From: Comamonas sp. Y33R10-2
Lineage (GTDB): Bacteria > Pseudomonadota > Gammaproteobacteria > Burkholderiales > Burkholderiaceae_C
Assembly (NCBI RefSeq): GCF_019355935.1
Contig: NZ_CP079925.1
Location: 1,364,001 to 1,428,000 of the forward strand
Reading direction: 5' to 3'
Length of the DNA stretch: 64,000 nt
The notes under the pieces are model-generated. The model was not told the DNA's origin and made no database searches. It saw only the letters and a program-made list of their open reading frames with translations. A program made the translations under genes and the position numbers. Below, in pieces: positions 1 to 8,427 of the stretch; position 1 is the first letter of the stretch, and the number at the start of each line of letters is the position of its first letter.

Positions 1-1
1 C

Positions 2-100
2 GGCGGCAAGCCTGATATGGCCATGGCCGGTGGTACCGATGCAGCGGCTGTGTCCGCAGCACTGGCCAGCGTGCAAGCTTGGGTGACTGAGCGTTTGTAA
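2..100 (+). CDS. alaS: Alanyl-tRNA synthetase, C-terminal end (partial)
   Basis: The window opens inside a gene. The frame from base 2 gives 32 codons and a TAA stop, beginning [11 protein letters not shown] and ending [12 protein letters not shown](K/R)PDMA.AGG stretch is the hallmark of the extreme C-terminus of alanyl-tRNA synthetase (DHHA1 domain), which charges tRNA-Ala in the cytoplasm. The catalytic and editing domains lie outside the window. A rho-independent terminator follows 54 bases after the stop, so this gene ends its transcription unit here. The assignment rests on this short tail only. Confidence 0.85.
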   Translation, partial: GGKPDMAMAGGTDAAAVSAALASVQAWVTERL

Positions 101-153
101 ACCGCAGGTAAAGAGCGGGGACTAAGCTGATACTTAGCCCTCTCATCCTTGAT

Positions 154-179
154 AAGCCCGCCTTGTGCGGGCTTTTTTT
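154..179 (+). terminator. Rho-independent terminator after alaS
   Basis: A stem AAGCCCG / CGGGCTT with the loop CCTTGTG is followed by a run of seven T. It lies downstream of the alaS stop and upstream of the next gene, which therefore needs its own promoter between about 180 and 250. I see no convincing promoter consensus there. Confidence 0.85.
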
Positions 180-261
180 GGGGCAGAAAATGCGATACTT
201 GCCTACTTTGTAACCAAATGAACCATTGATTTCAGCTGCATACCGCCTCAGCGGAGGGTGA

Positions 262-1413
262 ATGACACTCAAATTTCCTATATCTCTGCGTATTTTTGCG
301 CTCTGTGCTCAACCTCGTCGATGGGTTCAGTGGGTAGCCACACTAACGCTGCTGGCCTGTGCTATAGGTGCGCACGCGCAAAGCGTGGTGTTCATTAATC
401 CAGGTAAGAGTAATGAAGCTTTTTGGCTCGCAGCCTCGCAGGTCATGGAGCAGTCCGCACGTAGTTTGAACATGGATTTGGAGGTGATCTACGCCGAGCG
501 TAATCGCCTGATGCCTATGGAAATTACCAAGCAGATCGTGCGAAGGCCCAAAGAGCGAAGACCTCAGTATGTGGTGCTAACCAATGACTACAGCACAGCG
601 CCAGAGCTACTGCGCTCTTTAGAAGGTGCGGGGATTCAAGTGTTCATGGCATTTAGCGGCATCAAAGGCGATGTACGGCAGCAGACTGGGCGCCCACGCG
701 AGCGTTACCCGTTTTGGCTCGGTAGTCTGGAGCCTCGCGCCGAAGATGCTGGGTATTTGACCGCCAAAGCCTTGATTGAGAAAGCGCGCACTTTGCCGCA
801 ATTGCGTGCAGCCGATGGCAAGCTGTATTTCATGGCAATCGCTGGGGACCGTTCAACCACTGCATCGACGCAGCGTAACCAAGGCATGCGCCGTGCGGTG
901 CAAGAGGCCACAGATGTGGCTTTCACCCAAGAGGTGTATGCCGACTGGCGCCGTGACCGGGCGCAAGAGCAAGCCAAGGTGCTTTATCAGCGCTACCCCA
1001 ATGTGCGCTTGGTGTGGGCTGGCAGCGATCAGATGGCGTTTGGCGCGATGGAAGCCTGGCGACAACAGGGCGGTGAGCCGGGAAAAGACGCTTTATTTAG
1101 CGGCGTCAATACCTCGCAAGAGGCTTTGAATGCTCGTCTGCGTGGAGAGTTGACGGCGTTGGCAGGAGGGCACTTTATGGCTGGGGCTTGGTCATTGGTC
1201 ATGCTGCACGACTACGCCAAAGGCATCGATTTTGCGGCAGAAGGGCTTGAGCAGGAGTACCCCATGTTCATGCTGCTTGATGAGCGCAACATCCCCGCGT
1301 TTGAGGCTCGCTTTATGCATATGCAGCAACGCATGGACTTCAAAGCTTTTAGCAAAGCTCATAACCCGCGCATCAAAAAATACGATTTCGACATAGGTCG
1401 CTTGCTGCGCTAA
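262..1413 (+). CDS. Periplasmic sugar-type substrate-binding protein, likely sensory
   Basis: A 383-residue exported protein. The N-terminus is basic, with a hydrophobic stretch (residues 21-37) and a probable signal-peptidase site AHA|Q after residue 39. The mature part starts with SVVFINPGKSNEAFW, the usual first strand of periplasmic binding proteins of the LacI/ribose-binding fold (Peripla_BP_4 type), and carries RNQGMRRAV and VWAGSDQMAFGAMEA, typical of that fold. No ABC permease or ATPase is nearby. The gene is followed after 20 bases by a membrane diguanylate cyclase, so the pair resembles LuxP/LuxQ or NspS/MbaA modules in which a binding protein signals instead of feeding a transporter. 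The ligand is unknown. The start is supported by GGAGG at about 253-257. Confidence 0.8.
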   Translation: MTLKFPISLRIFALCAQPRRWVQWVATLTLLACAIGAHAQSVVFINPGKSNEAFWLAASQVMEQSARSLNMDLEVIYAERNRLMPMEITKQIVRRPKERRPQYVVLTNDYSTAPELLRSLEGAGIQVFMAFSGIKGDVRQQTGRPRERYPFWLGSLEPRAEDAGYLTAKALIEKARTLPQLRAADGKLYFMAIAGDRSTTASTQRNQGMRRAVQEATDVAFTQEVYADWRRDRAQEQAKVLYQRYPNVRLVWAGSDQMAFGAMEAWRQQGGEPGKDALFSGVNTSQEALNARLRGELTALAGGHFMAGAWSLVMLHDYAKGIDFAAEGLEQEYPMFMLLDERNIPAFEARFMHMQQRMDFKAFSKAHNPRIKKYDFDIGRLLR

Positions 1414-1433
1414 AGCGCGGCCGTGGTGTCAAT

Positions 1434-2678
1434 ATGCTTGCCAAATCCTCTCGTTTTCGCTCCATCTCCACGCTGCTAATTCAGCGCATCGTCTTGCTGT
1501 CACTGGCGTGTTTGTTGTTGCTTGGCAGTCTGCATGCTTGGGTGGAGTTTCGTCTAGAGCAGAAAAATTTTGAGCGTTCCATGGGGCGCTTGGCTGATAA
1601 CAGCATGCGTACGCTGTCGGTGGGCCTGTGGGACATTGATCGCTATACCGTGCGCGATCAAGTGGCTTGGATGGCGGCGCTGCCGGAGGTGGCTCACGTT
1701 CATGTGAAGGTGTACGCAACGGGCGAAAAATTCATGGCTGGCCGGGATATGGCGGATGTGCCCGCTACTGTTTCGGTGCCAATCCTGCCGCCAGACGGGC
1801 AGGAGAAGCCGTTGGGGGTGCTAGAAATCTGGGCCAACCCACAGTACTTCATCAGCTTGATGGTGCAGTCTACGATGCGGGTGGCTTTGGGTTATGCGCT
1901 GTTCACGCTGCTCATTTGCGTGATGGTCGCATGGGTGATGCGCCGCGAGCTGCGCCAGCCCTTGTCTCAGATTGCGCGGTTTGCGGCGGGTCTGAAACCC
2001 AACCAACTGGCTACGCCGCTGCGGCTGAACCGTCCACAGCGTGGCAAGCCTGATGAGATTGATTTGGTTATTCAAGGCTTTCAACAGCTGCAAAGCGATT
2101 TGCGCCGCTATATCGATAACTTGGATCAGCTGGTGGCCGACCGCACGCAAAAACTGGAGGAGCTGGTGGACGAGGTCAAGCGCCTGTCGCTGATGGATGC
2201 GTTGACGGGTTGCTTTAACCGGCGCGCTTTGGATGAGCGCCTACCTTCCGAGTTAGAGCGCAGCCAGCGTTACCGCAGACCGTTGTCCGTAGCGTTTGTG
2301 GATGTCGACCACTTCAAGCGAATCAATGACGAGCATGGGCACGGGATGGGCGATATGGTGCTGCGCGAAGTGGCGTCGCGCTTGCAAAGCAGCTTGCGCA
2401 GCCAAGTCGATTGGGTGGCGCGTTATGGGGGGGAAGAGTTTTTGCTGGTGATGCCAGAGACTGCAGCCCACGATGCGCTGGAGATTGTGGGGAGGGTGGC
2501 TGACTTGCTGCGCAGCACGCCAGTGCTGGTCCACGGCCAAGTGGTAGAAGTGACAGCAAGCTTTGGGATTGCCCAGCTGCGCGACGGCGAAAACATGACG
2601 AACTTGCTGCAACGCGCTGATAGCATGGTGTATCAGGCCAAGGCTGACGGACGTAACTGCGCGCGCATGGCGCTTTAG
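1434..2678 (+). CDS. Membrane-bound diguanylate cyclase (GGEEF)
   Basis: A 414-residue protein predicted to make c-di-GMP from two GTP. Transmembrane segments lie at about residues 14-36 and 150-170, enclosing a periplasmic domain of about 115 residues without a family name I recognise. A HAMP-like and coiled-coil linker (about 170-250) leads into the GGDEF domain. The active site is R330-Y-G-G-E-E-F336 and the metal site motif is DVDHFKRIND. The usual inhibitory RxxD site is lost: the aligned residues are S323-Q-V-D326, with the Arg displaced to 322. The cyclase may therefore lack product feedback. It shares a transcription unit with the binding protein 20 bases upstream, its probable sensor partner; that coupling is inferred. 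Confidence 0.9.
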   Translation: MLAKSSRFRSISTLLIQRIVLLSLACLLLLGSLHAWVEFRLEQKNFERSMGRLADNSMRTLSVGLWDIDRYTVRDQVAWMAALPEVAHVHVKVYATGEKFMAGRDMADVPATVSVPILPPDGQEKPLGVLEIWANPQYFISLMVQSTMRVALGYALFTLLICVMVAWVMRRELRQPLSQIARFAAGLKPNQLATPLRLNRPQRGKPDEIDLVIQGFQQLQSDLRRYIDNLDQLVADRTQKLEELVDEVKRLSLMDALTGCFNRRALDERLPSELERSQRYRRPLSVAFVDVDHFKRINDEHGHGMGDMVLREVASRLQSSLRSQVDWVARYGGEEFLLVMPETAAHDALEIVGRVADLLRSTPVLVHGQVVEVTASFGIAQLRDGENMTNLLQRADSMVYQAKADGRNCARMAL

Positions 2679-2711
2679 GCAGTCAGCTGTTAGCTTTCAG
2701 CGCTCAAAAAA

Positions 2712-2748
2712 AAGCTCCGGCAACTTGAACCATTCAAGTAGCAGGAGC
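2712..2748 (-). terminator. Terminator after trmB (convergent region)
   Basis: An outer stem GCTCC/GGAGC and an inner perfect stem ACTTGAA/TTCAAGT lie next to an A-run at 2706-2713. That A-run reads as a T-tract on the minus strand, so this should end transcription from gluQ-trmB. The cyclase gene on the plus strand ends just before it and may share it. Confidence 0.7.
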
Positions 2749-2779
2749 GATCTTCTGCTTAGTAGCTAACTGTAAGAGC

Positions 2780-3559
2780 TTACTTTTTCTTAAACACCAA
2801 GTCCCAAACGCCGTGGCCCAAACGAATGCCGCGGTTTTCAAACTTGGTCAGAGGGCGGTAGTCGGGCTTTTCAGCATAAGCCTCGGCCGTGTTCTGCAGC
2901 GTGGCCTCAGCGCTCAGTACTTCCAGAATTTGCACGGCATAGGGCTCCCAGTCGGTTGCACAGTGGATGTAGCCACCGGGCTTGATACGGGCAGCCAGCT
3001 TGGCAATGAGCGGGCTCTGAATCAGGCGGCGCTTGTTGTGCTTTTTCTTGTGCCAAGGGTCGGGGAAGAAGATGTGCACGCCGTCAATCGATGCTTCGGG
3101 CAGCATGTTGTCGATGACTTCCACCGCATCGTGTTGAAGGATGCGAATGTTGGAGATCTCTTGCTCGCCAATGCGCTTGAGCAGCGCGCCCACGCCGGGT
3201 TCGTGCACTTCGCAGCACAGGAAGTTGTCGTCAGGGCGCACGCGGGCGATATGGGCTGTGGCTTCACCCATGCCAAAGCCGATTTCGAGAATCAGCTTGC
3301 CACCGCGGCCATATGCAGCTGCGGCGTCCAGAGGGGTTGTTTGGTATTGCAGCAAAAAGCGCGGGCCCAAGTCTTCAAAAGCCTTGGCTTGGCCTGTAGT
3401 GGTACGACCAGCGCGGCGCACAAAGCTTTTGATGACCTTGGGGTAGGCCACGCCTTCAGGCGCTTGGCCTTGGTCATTGGCTGCTGGTGCTGCAGATGCG
3501 TCAGCGGCGGGCGCGTTTTCGGCCATATCGGAGGAGGGGGTTGGAATAGATGAAGTCAC
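2780..3559 (-). CDS. trmB: tRNA (guanine-N7-)-methyltransferase
   Basis: Methylates G46 of tRNA with S-adenosylmethionine. The SAM-binding motif is [17 protein letters not shown], and the family signature [15 protein letters not shown] binds tRNA. The C-terminus ([21 protein letters not shown]) also fits TrmB. I place the start at the GTG at 3559, which overlaps the gluQ stop as GTGA, a typical coupled start; an ATG at 3526 (MAENAP) is the main alternative. Either way the protein carries about 40-50 low-complexity Ala/Pro residues before the conserved core, which E. coli TrmB does not have. It is co-transcribed with gluQ, another tRNA-modifying enzyme, so the two form a small tRNA modification operon. 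Confidence 0.93.
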   Translation of the reverse strand: MTSSIPTPSSDMAENAPAADASAAPAANDQGQAPEGVAYPKVIKSFVRRAGRTTTGQAKAFEDLGPRFLLQYQTTPLDAAAAYGRGGKLILEIGFGMGEATAHIARVRPDDNFLCCEVHEPGVGALLKRIGEQEISNIRILQHDAVEVIDNMLPEASIDGVHIFFPDPWHKKKHNKRRLIQSPLIAKLAARIKPGGYIHCATDWEPYAVQILEVLSAEATLQNTAEAYAEKPDYRPLTKFENRGIRLGHGVWDLVFKKK

Positions 3560-4641
3560 GGGGCAACATTGTAGGTTTGACGCCAGCAATTGACCCAGAA
3601 GGCCAGCGCCAAAGGCAAGGCGCTTGCGGGGCTTTCGTTGATAGAGCTGGCGCTGTGGGGGGCTTGTGGCAGACCTAGTTGCAGGGCTGCTTCGCTTAAA
3701 GCGCGCAGTGGGCGGCTGACATCCACCGCTGGCGCGCCATGTTGTTTGGAGAGTTTTTCGCCGTTCTCCATGCGCACCAGTGGTGTGTGCATATATCGGG
3801 GCTGGGGCAGGCCCAGCGCATGCTGCAGCAGCAACTGGCGCGGCGTGTTGTCGGTGAGGTCTGCACCGCGCACGATATCGGTAATGCCTTGCGCGGCATC
3901 ATCCACCACCACGGCAAGTTGATAGGCCCAAAGCCCATCGGCGCGGCGCAGCACAAAGTCGCCCGCGTGAGTCTGCACATTTTGCTGCTGCGGGCCGAGG
4001 CGGCGGTCCACCCAGTGCAGCACTGGGGCATGGGGATCTAGCTGCCACTCATGACGCTGTTTATCAATTGCTATTGTTTGTATAGCTTCAAGTCTATTAT
4101 TTGATTGGACTAGAGGTTGTTTTCTCTGTAAATCTGCCACTTGCTGCTCTAGCGAAAAGCGCCAAGCTCTGGCCGGTTTGCCATGCAGGCCGTGGCGGCA
4201 GGTGCCGGGGTAGGGGCGCTCTATATGACGTTCATGCGCCAGGCCCTGTGCTTGCCACGCGGCTTCAATGTCTTTGCGGGTGCAGCCGCAGGGGTAGGTG
4301 AGTGGGCGGGGTTGCAGGCTCTGCAGCTGCTGCAATGCTTGCTCATAAAGCGCATGGCGCTGCGATTGCCAGACCACGGACGCATCAGAGAGCAAACCGC
4401 AGGCTGCGAGCTGGCGCAAAATTTCCTCATCGGCTCCGACTTGGCAGCGCGGCGGGTCTATGTCTTCAATGCGGATCAGCCAACTGCCGCCGTGAGCGCG
4501 GGCATCGAGCCAGCTGGCCAGCGCCGCGACCAGAGATCCCGCGTGCAGCGGCCCTGTGGGGGATGGCGCAAATCTGCCGATATAGCGCCCTGAACAGGTC
4601 GCTTTTTGAAAGGGAGGGGTGGGGGCGATGGCCGCAGTCAT
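3556..4641 (-). CDS. gluQ: Glutamyl-Q tRNA(Asp) synthetase
   Basis: A truncated GluRS paralogue that activates glutamate and transfers it to queuosine in tRNA-Asp; it lacks the anticodon-binding domain. The class I signature is [13 protein letters not shown], and EKLSKQHGA stands in for KMSKS. The zinc-ligand region reads YPCGCTRKD ... [16 protein letters not shown] is also diagnostic. At 361 residues it is longer than E. coli YadB (about 300). Part of the excess is a stretch near residues 171-191 ([16 protein letters not shown]) whose DNA resembles a dispersed repeat found elsewhere in the window. The stop codon overlaps the probable trmB start. Confidence 0.93.
   Translation of the reverse strand: MTAAIAPTPPFQKATCSGRYIGRFAPSPTGPLHAGSLVAALASWLDARAHGGSWLIRIEDIDPPRCQVGADEEILRQLAACGLLSDASVVWQSQRHALYEQALQQLQSLQPRPLTYPCGCTRKDIEAAWQAQGLAHERHIERPYPGTCRHGLHGKPARAWRFSLEQQVADLQRKQPLVQSNNRLEAIQTIAIDKQRHEWQLDPHAPVLHWVDRRLGPQQQNVQTHAGDFVLRRADGLWAYQLAVVVDDAAQGITDIVRGADLTDNTPRQLLLQHALGLPQPRYMHTPLVRMENGEKLSKQHGAPAVDVSRPLRALSEAALQLGLPQAPHSASSINESPASALPLALAFWVNCWRQTYNVAP
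4070..4128. repeat. Dispersed short repeat copy inside gluQ
   Basis: The sequence is AT-rich within a GC-rich gene and contains TATAGCTTCAAGTCTATTAT, then GATTGGACTAGAGGTTG. The order TAGCT..CAAGTCT / ATT / GACTAGAGG.T is shared with 28390-28434, 46808-46860 and 49908-49957. Here it is read in frame, on the strand opposite to gluQ sense as written. The similarity was judged by eye. Confidence 0.55.
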
Positions 4642-4696
4642 GAGGGACGCAATCTTACGCCCCTCATGCAGGGTTTAAGCGGGTTTCAAGCGAGTT

Positions 4697-5860
4697 TTAG
4701 ACCAGCGCCAGCGCCATATCTAAGCCAGAGATAAAAGCGTCTTCCACGCGAGAGCCTGTACACCAGTCGCCGCACAGCCCCAAGCCTGTTGAAGGGTCGT
4801 AGGCAAAGGTTTGGCCTAGCGGTGCCAATGTCTGGGCGTTTTGCCACAGGTAAACACTGGCGTGGCGGGGAGCAACGCGAATGCCTGTGACCTCGCCAAA
4901 CGCTTTTTGCAGCTTAGTCAGCACGCGCGTGGCATCGTCATGGCGGTGCTCGTTAGACCACAGCGGATTAGCGTGAATCGTCCAGCGCTCGGTCTGCGCA
5001 CGGCCGGGCTTGGAGGATTCGCGGGCCACCCAAGAGATACGTTCGTGGGTGCTGCGCGCTGCATTCCACTGCGGGCCCAATGTGCTCAGGCCGGCCTGAG
5101 CTGCCATGGGGTAGGACAGTGTCATGGCCCAGCAGGGCGCCATTTCAACGGTGGCGAGTGATTTAGCCAGCGCCGCACCCTGCGGGGCCGTTTGCAGCAG
5201 CTGCAAGGCGAGCGGGGAGGGCACAGCCATGACCACACAATCAAAACCATCGGCAATTTGCGGGCCATGGTCTTCGGTATCAAGCATCAAAGACCATTGG
5301 TGCTGGCTTTGGTCCTTGCCGCTGGCAATGTGGTGGTTGATGGCTCTGACGGACTGGCCTAGATGCAGCTTGCCGGCCTCCCATAGTGGTGTGGCCCATG
5401 CCAGTGGCATGGCTTGCATATCGGGCACGCCAACCCAGTGGGTTTCGCGAATAGGCACAAGCTTGTCGATGCGGCGTCCCTGTGCGTTGCGCGTTTGTAT
5501 GCTGTTGAGGCTCCATGCGCGCAGATTGCCGGGCGTGCTGTCTAGTACCTGCTGAAAACGCGGGTCACGCACGGTGAAGTACTGGGCGCCAATGTCAAAG
5601 CTGCCGTAAGGGCCGCTGACGGAGCGCATGCGGCCACCGGCCTGCGTTAAGCGTTCATAGACATGAACTTCGTGCCCGGCTTGTAGCAGCGTGCGGGCAC
5701 AGGCCAAGCCAGCAATCCCTGCGCCGATAACGGCAATGCGTTTGGCTGGGGTTTTTGGCTGAATTACCGGATACGCTTTGGACTCGGGCTGGGGCGCGAG
5801 TTTGGGCTTGGATTTCGGCTTTTGGGCCGCTGTGGAAGTTGGAGTTCGGGAAGCGTTCAT
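4697..5860 (-). CDS. FAD-dependent oxidoreductase, renalase-like
   Basis: A 387-residue flavoprotein. After a Lys/Pro/Thr-rich leader of about 40 residues, the dinucleotide-binding motif AVIGAGIAGLACARTL is followed by VYERLTQAGGRMRS. The next stretch, FDIGAQYFTVRDPRF, and the C-terminal GLCGDWCTGSRVEDAF are typical of the bacterial renalase-like NAD(P)-binding family (COG3380). No membrane segments or export signal are seen. The substrate in bacteria of this group is not certain; amine or dihydronicotinamide oxidation is possible. A LysR gene lies 134 bases upstream on the same strand, so co-regulation is possible but not shown. Confidence 0.85.
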   Translation of the reverse strand: MNASRTPTSTAAQKPKSKPKLAPQPESKAYPVIQPKTPAKRIAVIGAGIAGLACARTLLQAGHEVHVYERLTQAGGRMRSVSGPYGSFDIGAQYFTVRDPRFQQVLDSTPGNLRAWSLNSIQTRNAQGRRIDKLVPIRETHWVGVPDMQAMPLAWATPLWEAGKLHLGQSVRAINHHIASGKDQSQHQWSLMLDTEDHGPQIADGFDCVVMAVPSPLALQLLQTAPQGAALAKSLATVEMAPCWAMTLSYPMAAQAGLSTLGPQWNAARSTHERISWVARESSKPGRAQTERWTIHANPLWSNEHRHDDATRVLTKLQKAFGEVTGIRVAPRHASVYLWQNAQTLAPLGQTFAYDPSTGLGLCGDWCTGSRVEDAFISGLDMALALV

Positions 5861-5994
5861 GTAAAAGCCTTTTCGAAACCGTTTGACTTCTAGAGTAGCC
5901 AGCTAGCTTAAAGATAGCAAGTGCTGCTTGTGCTCAATTGTTGCAGCGCAATTGACTCTACATCGACAAGGGCAGGCTGAGCGCAAGTGCGCAC

Positions 5995-6933
5995 TTATTG
6001 GCGATGATGGTTTTCCATAAGCGCTTTGCGCGTAGTCGCGCTTTCCAACTGCTCCAGCCACCATTGCAGTGCGCGCCCGGGCGTGCGATGGGCTGCGCCC
6101 TGCCACGCGTAATGCAGGCGCAGATTGCGGCTGGCGCGCTGCACTTGGCGCGTCACTAACAGGCCTGCATCCAGATAGGTTTGCACCATGCCAAGGGGTA
6201 AAAAGCCTGCGCCAATACCACGCACCTGAGCCTCGAGCTTGGCGTGCATGCTGTCCACCGTCAGCACATCTTGGCCGTTGACAAGGCCGTAACTGGTGTT
6301 GCTGCGCACACCTGAATCGGCCACGGCAATCATGCGGTGCTGTAGCAAAACGTCATCGGGTAGTGGTTCATCGAGCTTAGCTAGTGGGTGGTGCGGCGCC
6401 ATGGCAAAGACAAATTCCATCTCACCCAACTCACGAGTTTGCAGCTCTGAGACATTGCTGGTGTTGACCGCAACGCCAATGGCTAAATCGGCCTGACCGC
6501 TGGTAAGCACCTCGAGCGTGCCATTGAGAATGGCGTCTTTGAGCTTCAGGCTGGTCGGTGGTTTCGTGGCGTAGAAGGCCTCAACCAGTTCGAAAATAGG
6601 TGTGCGGGCGACAGCACCGTCAATCACGATGGTCAGCTGTGGCTCCCAGCCGGTGGCAACGCGCTTGACACGGTGGGCTACGGCATCAATCTCTTGGAGT
6701 AGACGCGCGCCTTCGCGCAGTAGGGCTTGACCGGCCTGCGTTGCCTGCGCGTGGCGCGAGCTGCGGTCAAACAGCAGCACATCTAGCGCATCTTCGATTT
6801 GCCGCACTCGGTAGGTGAGGGCGCTGGGCACCAAGCCCAGTGAGCGGGCGGCGGCGGCAAAGCTGCCAGCTTCAGCAATAGCTTGCAGCATCGCCAGACT
6901 GTCGGGGGTGAGCACATCGCGGGAGCTGGGCAT
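5995..6933 (-). CDS. LysR-family transcriptional regulator
   Basis: A 312-residue LysR regulator. The N-terminal winged helix (residues 10-65) reads LAMLQAIAEAGSFAAAARSL and then SALTYRVRQIEDALDVLLF. The C-terminal effector domain has the periplasmic-binding fold with DLAIGVAV and EFVFAMAPHHPLA. The gene is divergent from pirin, with 147 bases between the two starts, the classical LysR arrangement, so pirin, doxX and the flavodoxin downstream are its likely targets together with its own promoter. A perfect dyad at 6957-6971 is a candidate binding site. The co-inducer cannot be predicted. Confidence 0.92.
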   Translation of the reverse strand: MPSSRDVLTPDSLAMLQAIAEAGSFAAAARSLGLVPSALTYRVRQIEDALDVLLFDRSSRHAQATQAGQALLREGARLLQEIDAVAHRVKRVATGWEPQLTIVIDGAVARTPIFELVEAFYATKPPTSLKLKDAILNGTLEVLTSGQADLAIGVAVNTSNVSELQTRELGEMEFVFAMAPHHPLAKLDEPLPDDVLLQHRMIAVADSGVRSNTSYGLVNGQDVLTVDSMHAKLEAQVRGIGAGFLPLGMVQTYLDAGLLVTRQVQRASRNLRLHYAWQGAAHRTPGRALQWWLEQLESATTRKALMENHHRQ

Positions 6934-6956
6934 GGGGCGGGTTGAAATGGTAAGAG

Positions 6957-6971
6957 TTCAAAGAGTTTGAA
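6957..6971. promoter_or_regulatory. Candidate operator between LysR and pirin genes
   Basis: A perfect inverted repeat TTCAAA-GAG-TTTGAA sits 24 bases upstream of the LysR start codon. A second TTGAA at 6942 forms another dyad with it. LysR proteins often bind such interrupted dyads, usually of T-N11-A form; this one spans 15 bases as T-N13-A. The site is suggested by position and symmetry only. Confidence 0.4.
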
Positions 6972-7080
6972 TGATGCCATCAACAGGCTTGAGCCACAGC
7001 GCCGGTGGCAACTTCTAAAGTAGAGGCATTGAGAAACAGTATCAACTGAACCAGAAACAGTTCAACGAAAGGATCACACC

Positions 7081-7782
7081 ATGATGACTTTGCGCACATC
7101 TCAGGAACGCGGCTACGCCGACCATGGCTGGCTCAAGTCCTATCACAGCTTTTCGTTTGCCGGCTATCACGACCCACGGTTTATGGGCTTTGGCAACCTG
7201 CGCGTGATTAACGAAGACCGAATTGCAGCAGGCACAGGCTTTGGTGCTCACGGTCACCGCGATATGGAGATCATCAGCTATGTGCTCGATGGTGCGCTCT
7301 CGCACAAAGACAGCATGGGCAATGAAAAGCCGATCTTCCCCGGTGAAGTGCAGCGTATGAGCGCAGGCTCGGGCGTGATGCATAGCGAACAAAACTACGC
7401 CAAAGACCAGACCACGCATTTTTTGCAAATCTGGCTGCTGCCAGCACGCAACGGTGTAGAGCCCGGCTATGCGCAAAAGGCGTTTAGCGACGCTGATAAG
7501 CGCGGTCGCCTGTGTTTAGTGGCTTCTCAAGATGGTGCCGAAGGCTCTGTCCCTATGAATGCCGATGCGCGCTTATATGCCGGTTTGTTTGATGGCGCGG
7601 AGTCTGCTGACATGGTTTTGCCTGCAGGTCGTAAGACCTATGTGCACCTGATTCGTGGTGAACTCGATGTGAATGGGCATAAGCTGACAAGCGGCGATGC
7701 GGCATTTATTGAAAATGAGGAGCGCCTGAGCCTTAGCAATGCTCAGGCTGCGGAAGTTTTGGTGTTTGATTTGGAGCCTTGA
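7081..7782 (+). CDS. Pirin family protein (cupin, quercetinase-like)
   Basis: A 233-residue bicupin of the pirin/YhhW family. The N-terminal cupin holds the metal-ligand region FGAHGHRDMEIISYVLDG and, later, SGVMHSEQN, giving the expected His/His/His/Glu set. The length matches E. coli YhhW. Members can oxidise quercetin or act as redox-responsive regulators; which applies here is unknown. The start ATGATG follows GAAAGGA. It is the first gene of a run with doxX (67 bases) and a WrbA-like protein, downstream of a divergent LysR gene, which suggests a response to quinones, aromatics or oxidative stress. Confidence 0.9.
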   Translation: MMTLRTSQERGYADHGWLKSYHSFSFAGYHDPRFMGFGNLRVINEDRIAAGTGFGAHGHRDMEIISYVLDGALSHKDSMGNEKPIFPGEVQRMSAGSGVMHSEQNYAKDQTTHFLQIWLLPARNGVEPGYAQKAFSDADKRGRLCLVASQDGAEGSVPMNADARLYAGLFDGAESADMVLPAGRKTYVHLIRGELDVNGHKLTSGDAAFIENEERLSLSNAQAAEVLVFDLEP

Positions 7783-7849
7783 GAGCTTGCTTCTCAAAGA
7801 GTCTGAAATGAATTAATGCGGCCTCAGGTCGCAATGATGGGAGTTAAAA

Positions 7850-8257
7850 ATGTTGAATCAATTGAAAAATCCATTGGACCTCGTCGGCCGCATTCTGATT
7901 GCCCTGTTATTTGTGCCTGCGGGCATTCAAAAAATCAGTGGCTTTGCAGGCTCTGCGGGCTATGCCGCATCGGCGGGGATGCCCATGCCAGAAATTGCGG
8001 TGGGCTTGGGGCTGGTGATTGAAATTGTGGGTGGCTTGGCCATTTTGTTGGGCTGGCAGACACGCTGGGCGGCTTTGATTTTGGGCTTCTTCACGCTGGT
8101 GGCGAGCTTCTTCTTTCATAACTTCTGGGGTGCGCCTGCTGATGCGGCCATGATGCAGCAGTTGCTGTTCTGGAAGAACATTGCTGTGGTGGGTGGTTTG
8201 CTCGGTTATGCCGCTCACGGCGCAGGCGCTTGGAGTGTGGATGGACGCAAGTTCTAA
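7850..8257 (+). CDS. DoxX family membrane protein
   Basis: A 135-residue protein with four predicted membrane helices. It begins with the DoxX pattern VGRILIALLFVPAGIQKI and includes VEIVGGLAILLGWQTRWAA-type helices and FFFHNFW. DoxX/YphA-type proteins are associated with quinone or thiosulfate redox chemistry and often sit next to pirin genes, as here. The exact function is unknown. It follows pirin on the same strand with no terminator between them. Confidence 0.88.
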   Translation: MLNQLKNPLDLVGRILIALLFVPAGIQKISGFAGSAGYAASAGMPMPEIAVGLGLVIEIVGGLAILLGWQTRWAALILGFFTLVASFFFHNFWGAPADAAMMQQLLFWKNIAVVGGLLGYAAHGAGAWSVDGRKF

Positions 8258-8325
8258 ATAGCCGTAAGTCTAGGCAAATAGGGCGTAAGCAGCTATCAAT
8301 TTGATAAGCTACTGCGCTGCAAAAA

Positions 8326-8358
8326 AAAGCCCGCCGGGTCCAAAATTCGGTGGGCTTT
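8326..8358. terminator. Hairpin after doxX
   Basis: Arms AAAGCCCGCCG and CGGTGGGCTTT pair with a single G-T position around an 11-base loop. A run of eight A precedes the hairpin, so it would be a strong terminator on the minus strand; only three T follow on the plus strand. It probably causes partial termination between doxX and the next gene. Confidence 0.6.
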
Positions 8359-8427
8359 AATGGGTCGAAAATTGTAGAGCTAGCCATAGTTTGGCGCTGC
8401 TCGTAAAAATGTAGAAAGAAGCTAAGC

